Source of the DNA: Sphingobium fuliginis
Lineage (GTDB): Bacteria; Pseudomonadota; Alphaproteobacteria; Sphingomonadales; Sphingomonadaceae
Reading direction: 5' to 3'
Length of the DNA stretch: 64,000 nt
NCBI RefSeq assembly: GCF_004152845.1
Contig: NZ_SEON01000006.1
Span: forward strand, 62,001 to 126,000
Every line of letters begins with the position of its first letter. Position 1 is the stretch's first letter. Shown here one piece after another: positions 61,125 through 64,000 of the stretch. The notes below the pieces were generated by a model, which was given only the letters and a program-made list of their open reading frames with translations, was not told where the DNA came from and did not search any database. Made by a program: the position numbers and the translations under genes.

Positions 61125-62200
61125 GCGGGCGGCATATTCCAGCGCTGGACGGGTTGCGCGGCTTTGCGGCGCTGATCGTGATGCTGTCGCATTTTCCCGA
61201 TGTCGGGCTGCCGCCCTGGGTCAATCACCGCCTGGGCGATTATGGCGTGATGCTGTTCTTCGTGCTGAGCGGCTTCCTGATGGGCCATCTCTATCTGGGG
61301 CAGAAGCCCGACGTCGCGGCGCTGCTGCGCTATGGCGCGGCGCGGGCGGGACGAATCCTGCCGCTTTATCTGGCGGTGTCGCTGCTGTCCTTCTTCCTCT
61401 TCAGCTATGCCGATCCGGCGTTCATCTATCGCATAGACGGCCAGCAGCTCCTGCGGTTGCTCAGCTTCACCAGCGCGCAGCCGATCTTCTGGTCCATCGG
61501 CCCGGAATTCCAGTTCTATTTCCTCTTTCCGCTGATCTGGATGGCGTTCCACAGCAGCCGCCCGAACAGGCCGGTCGCCTTCCTGGCGCTGGCGACCGCG
61601 ATCTGCCTGAGCTATGCGATCAGCAGTTGGGCGCCCGGCTTCTCGGTCTTCGCAAAGCTGCACATCTTCATCGCCGGGATCGGCACGGCGTTGCTGATGA
61701 AGGCGGCGCCGCCGCGCCCGCCGCTCGCCATGCTCGTGCTGGGAAGCGCCCTGGCCTTCCTGGCCGCCATCCTGCTGTCGCCGGCGTGGGCCGAACCCTT
61801 CCTCTTCCCGTCGACACGCGGCGACCCCAAGCATATCGGCTATTATGGCGATCTGGCGAAGGTCCTGCTCTGCGCCTGCGTCATCCACAGCGCGACCATC
61901 GACCATCGGCTGAACGACTGGCTGTGGGGCAATGGCGCGATGCGGCGGCTGGGGGCGTGGAGCTTCTCGCTCTATCTGCTGCACATGCCCGCTTTCTATC
62001 TGGCGGGATATTTGCCGATGCCGCCGGCGCCGCGCGCCGTGGCATCGCTGCTGCTGGCGGTCGGCATCGCGGCGCTGTCCCATCGCTTCGTCGAAGGGCC
62101 GGCCAACCATTGTTTGCGCCGCCTGCTTGCAAGGCTGTTCGACCGGCAGCCCAAGGTCATCCTATTGCCCGATCTCAGCCGGGCGGAGGTTCGAAGGTGA
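61121..62200 (+). CDS. Acyltransferase family 3 (OafA/GumF-like) membrane protein
   Basis: This is a 359-residue protein with about ten helices and the AT3 signature ALDGLRGFAALIVMLSHF (Asp and His of the conserved core) and FFVLSGFLMG. SLYLLHMPAFYL and HRFVEGP mark the C-terminus. It probably moves acetyl groups onto the glycan at the membrane, as GumF/GumG do for xanthan. It overlaps the Wzy-like stop by ATGA and precedes the next AT3 gene by 20 bases. Confidence 0.88.
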   Translation: MSGRHIPALDGLRGFAALIVMLSHFPDVGLPPWVNHRLGDYGVMLFFVLSGFLMGHLYLGQKPDVAALLRYGAARAGRILPLYLAVSLLSFFLFSYADPAFIYRIDGQQLLRLLSFTSAQPIFWSIGPEFQFYFLFPLIWMAFHSSRPNRPVAFLALATAICLSYAISSWAPGFSVFAKLHIFIAGIGTALLMKAAPPRPPLAMLVLGSALAFLAAILLSPAWAEPFLFPSTRGDPKHIGYYGDLAKVLLCACVIHSATIDHRLNDWLWGNGAMRRLGAWSFSLYLLHMPAFYLAGYLPMPPAPRAVASLLLAVGIAALSHRFVEGPANHCLRRLLARLFDRQPKVILLPDLSRAEVRR

Positions 62201-62220
62201 GACGATAAGGATAAAGCCAG

Positions 62221-63264
62221 ATGCGCAAGGAAAACAGGGTCGCGCACGGGTCGGTGAAGGAGGATGAGGGACGCATAGACTGGCTGGACGTGGCCAAGGG
62301 CCTGTCGATCCTGCTGGTCGTCTTCCATCATGCCGCGCTGACGGGTGCTTCCATCGGCCATGGCTGGGCGGTCTTTTCCACGCTCGATGCGTTGGCGAAG
62401 CCGGTCCGCATGCCGCTGTTCTTCGCCATAGCGGGGCTGTTCGCCGCCGGGGCGCTCAGCCGGTCCTGGGGCCGGCTGCTGACCGGCCGGGTGGCCAATC
62501 TCGTCTGGCTCTACAGCCTGTGGACCGTGATCTACTGGCTGTTCTTCCGCTATTTCGACCCGACCGACGGGCTGAAGCCGCTGGGCCTTTCCAAATGGCA
62601 GCTCATCTATATGTGGATCATCCCGCCCAGCGGACAATGGTTCCTGTGGCTGATGGCGATCTATCTGGTCCTTGCCAAGGCGATTGCCCGCTTCCGAAGT
62701 CCCGTCCATCTGTCGGCGATCTTCCTGCTTTGCGCCCTGTCGGCCGGGCCGGTGGCGGAACTGCCCCATTATCCGTGGCGCAACGGCCTGCTCTATGCGC
62801 CGTTCTTCATCGGCGGGGCATGGTATGGCCGGGCGCTGGCGGAGCGGGCGCCGCGCCATGCCGCGACGCTGATCGTCGGCGGAACGGCAGGCTTTGCGGC
62901 CCTTTTGATGCTGACGCGCCATCCCGGCGCGCAGATCGGCCTGTCCATGGCGGGCCTGATGGCGGCAGTCGGCGTCGCCCTGTTGCTCAGCCGGATTTCG
63001 TGGCTGAAGGGGCCGCTGATCTTCTTCGGGCGGCGAACGCTCAGCATCTACCTCGGCCATGGGCTGGTCATCGCCGCGCTGTCCATGCCGCTGTCCGTCC
63101 TGCCGCTGGGGGATCATGCCTTTCTATGGGTCACGCCCTTCCTGATGCTGTTCTCCCTGTTCGGATCGCTGGTCCTTCACGACCGGGCGGGAAGTCTGGG
63201 CCGGATGTGGCTCTATAGCGACGAAGGCATGCGGCAGTCCTTGCCGAAGCGGTTCAGCATCTGA
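62221..63264 (+). CDS. Acyltransferase family 3 (ExoZ/NolL-like) membrane protein
   Basis: This is a 347-residue AT3 protein of the shorter, ten-helix type without an SGNH domain: RIDWLDVAKGLSILLVVFHHA has the conserved Asp and double His, followed by MPLFFAIAGLF; the end has LSIYLGHGLVI. It is different from the preceding AT3 gene, so the polymer could carry acyl groups at two positions, together with the two LbH acyltransferases of the 11-gene operon. It is the last gene of its operon; only one base separates its stop from the convergent partial gene. Confidence 0.87.
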   Translation: MRKENRVAHGSVKEDEGRIDWLDVAKGLSILLVVFHHAALTGASIGHGWAVFSTLDALAKPVRMPLFFAIAGLFAAGALSRSWGRLLTGRVANLVWLYSLWTVIYWLFFRYFDPTDGLKPLGLSKWQLIYMWIIPPSGQWFLWLMAIYLVLAKAIARFRSPVHLSAIFLLCALSAGPVAELPHYPWRNGLLYAPFFIGGAWYGRALAERAPRHAATLIVGGTAGFAALLMLTRHPGAQIGLSMAGLMAAVGVALLLSRISWLKGPLIFFGRRTLSIYLGHGLVIAALSMPLSVLPLGDHAFLWVTPFLMLFSLFGSLVLHDRAGSLGRMWLYSDEGMRQSLPKRFSI

Positions 63265-63265
63265 C

Positions 63266-64000
63266 TCAGATGCCGGATGCGCGGCCATGCTGCTTGTCCA
63301 GGGCAATCTGGTTGGAAAGCTTCGCCGCGGTCAGAAACTGCCGCTCATTATGGATGGAACCGACGGCGATGAAGAGGATCAGCGCGCCGACGACTGCCTT
63401 GCGATAGGGGGAGAACCATCCCAGCGCCGCGAAAGCCAGCGCGGCAACCGCGATGTCCGCCGCGTAGAGGAAGGTGATTTCCCCATAGACGCTGTGGAAG
63501 AGGATCTTCGAAGCCAGGAAGAGACCCAGCGCCAGGCCGATGGGCCGCCTCTGCCGGTCGGCCAGCGTTCCCGCGACGCCTCCGGCCAGCAGCACCAGCC
63601 AGGCGGCGGCGGCGATGCCGCCCGCGACGCCCCACTGGCCGAGCGGCGCGAACTGGTTGGTCACGACCGTCGAGGAGCCGATCTCCGTCTGCATGTCGGC
63701 CCGCTGCGGCGATGGCACGACGCCCGGCATCAGCAGGGCGTTGCGCGCGCTGATGGACGGGTGCCATGCCATGCCGGCGGCGTGCATCTTCGGTCCGGCA
63801 TAGGTCTTTTCCTTGACGATGATGCGCGGGTCGAGCCAGAAGGCGGCGCGGTGCAACAGCTTCATCTGGACCGCGGAGACCGCCGACACCAGCAGGAAGG
63901 CGCCCCCGCTGACCAGCAGGAACTGGCGGAACGGCAGGCGGAAGAAAGCGGCCGCCAGCCCCAGGCCCCAATTGGTGATCAGCATCGCGACGCTTGCCGC
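63266..64000 (-). CDS. Polytopic membrane protein, partial (3' part in window)
   Basis: About 245 C-terminal residues are visible; the frame remains open through the window edge, so the start is outside. There are hydrophobic helices at the visible N-terminus (FLLVSGGAFLLVSAVSAV), at VAGGIAAAAWLVLLAGGV, GLALGLFLASKILF, LYAADIAVAALAFAALGW and VVGALILFIAVGSI, and a periplasmic-type loop containing MHAAGMAWHPSISARN. The pattern is like polymerase/ligase or GT-C membrane proteins of glycan loci, but no motif is decisive. Confidence 0.7.
   Translation of the reverse strand, partial: AASVAMLITNWGLGLAAAFFRLPFRQFLLVSGGAFLLVSAVSAVQMKLLHRAAFWLDPRIIVKEKTYAGPKMHAAGMAWHPSISARNALLMPGVVPSPQRADMQTEIGSSTVVTNQFAPLGQWGVAGGIAAAAWLVLLAGGVAGTLADRQRRPIGLALGLFLASKILFHSVYGEITFLYAADIAVAALAFAALGWFSPYRKAVVGALILFIAVGSIHNERQFLTAAKLSNQIALDKQHGRASGI

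Noticed and set aside
25873..63264. An exosortase/PEP-CTERM exopolysaccharide locus
   Set aside because: The barrel protein, Wza-like protein, ATPase and initiating transferase could suggest it, but no exosortase and no PEP-CTERM tail was found in any product.
1..64000. tRNA, rRNA, transposon ends, phage attachment sites or replication origin
   Set aside because: I saw no cloverleaf, rRNA-like segment, transposase, integrase, DnaA-box cluster or paired terminal repeats. Without a covariance-model search, small RNAs cannot be excluded.

Overview
The window looks like chromosomal DNA of a free-living sphingomonad-type alphaproteobacterium (Sphingobium, Novosphingobium or a relative). I infer this from the high GC content, the dense GC-biased coding, a large TonB-dependent receptor of the Xanthomonas/Caulobacter type next to a tryptophan-halogenase-like/SapC-like/cupin-like trio, and a large exopolysaccharide locus. 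No rRNA, tRNA, CRISPR array, insertion sequence, integrase or phage gene was recognised, so this is not an obvious mobile island.

Region 1 (about 1-25.7 kb) is a hemicellulose-utilisation locus aimed at decorated (arabino)xylan. An ATGA-coupled operon encodes two GH43 enzymes, a GH95 enzyme and a GH27 enzyme. Facing it are a sialate-O-acetylesterase-type esterase, a D-type esterase, a JmjC/cupin-like protein and a SapC-like protein. Divergent from these are the TonB receptor and a flavin-dependent halogenase-like protein. A second plus-strand block follows: GH43 lipoprotein, GH3 with PA14, GH51 and an alpha/beta-hydrolase esterase, then a minus-strand Tat/lipoprotein FAD enzyme. Almost every hydrolase has an export signal, so breakdown is extracytoplasmic. 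No inner-membrane sugar transporter and no endo-xylanase is present. Four copies of a LacI-type operator (TGGTAGCGCTATCA-like) lie in front of four of the transcription units and suggest one regulon.

Region 2 (25.9-30.8 kb) holds a polyprenyl-phosphate sugar-1-phosphate transferase that would start a lipid-linked glycan, a small uncertain ORF, and a FixJ-like/FixL-like two-component pair.

Region 3 (31.0-41.8 kb, minus strand) is an 11-gene, tightly coupled operon: two GtrB/DPM-like GT2 proteins (one without its DXD motif), a DAO-type flavoprotein, an HxH amidohydrolase-like protein, a GT4, a Wzx-like flippase, an FkbH-like HAD protein, a stand-alone acyl carrier protein, two left-handed beta-helix acyltransferases and a second flippase. 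An AT-rich perfect palindrome sits just before its first gene.

Region 4 (42.0-64 kb) begins with a divergent GT-C glycosyltransferase/methyltransferase/epimerase operon and a lone unknown gene. The export operon follows: GH5 glucanase, outer-membrane barrel, Wza-like export protein, AAA ATPase, Wzz-like chain-length protein, a CpsD-like protein without Walker A, a GT4-GT26 fusion, GT2 and pyruvyl transferase. A lone GT2 comes next, then a last operon with a GT4, a GumK-like transferase, a Wzy-like membrane protein and two AT3 acyltransferases. The set resembles a xanthan/acetan-type Wzy pathway: GumD-, GumM-, GumH-, GumK-, GumL-, GumF/G-, GumE- and GumJ-like functions are all represented. It is combined with a dolichol-phosphate-type branch and an unusual FkbH-ACP acylation module. 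The FkbH-ACP module is the best candidate for something undescribed.
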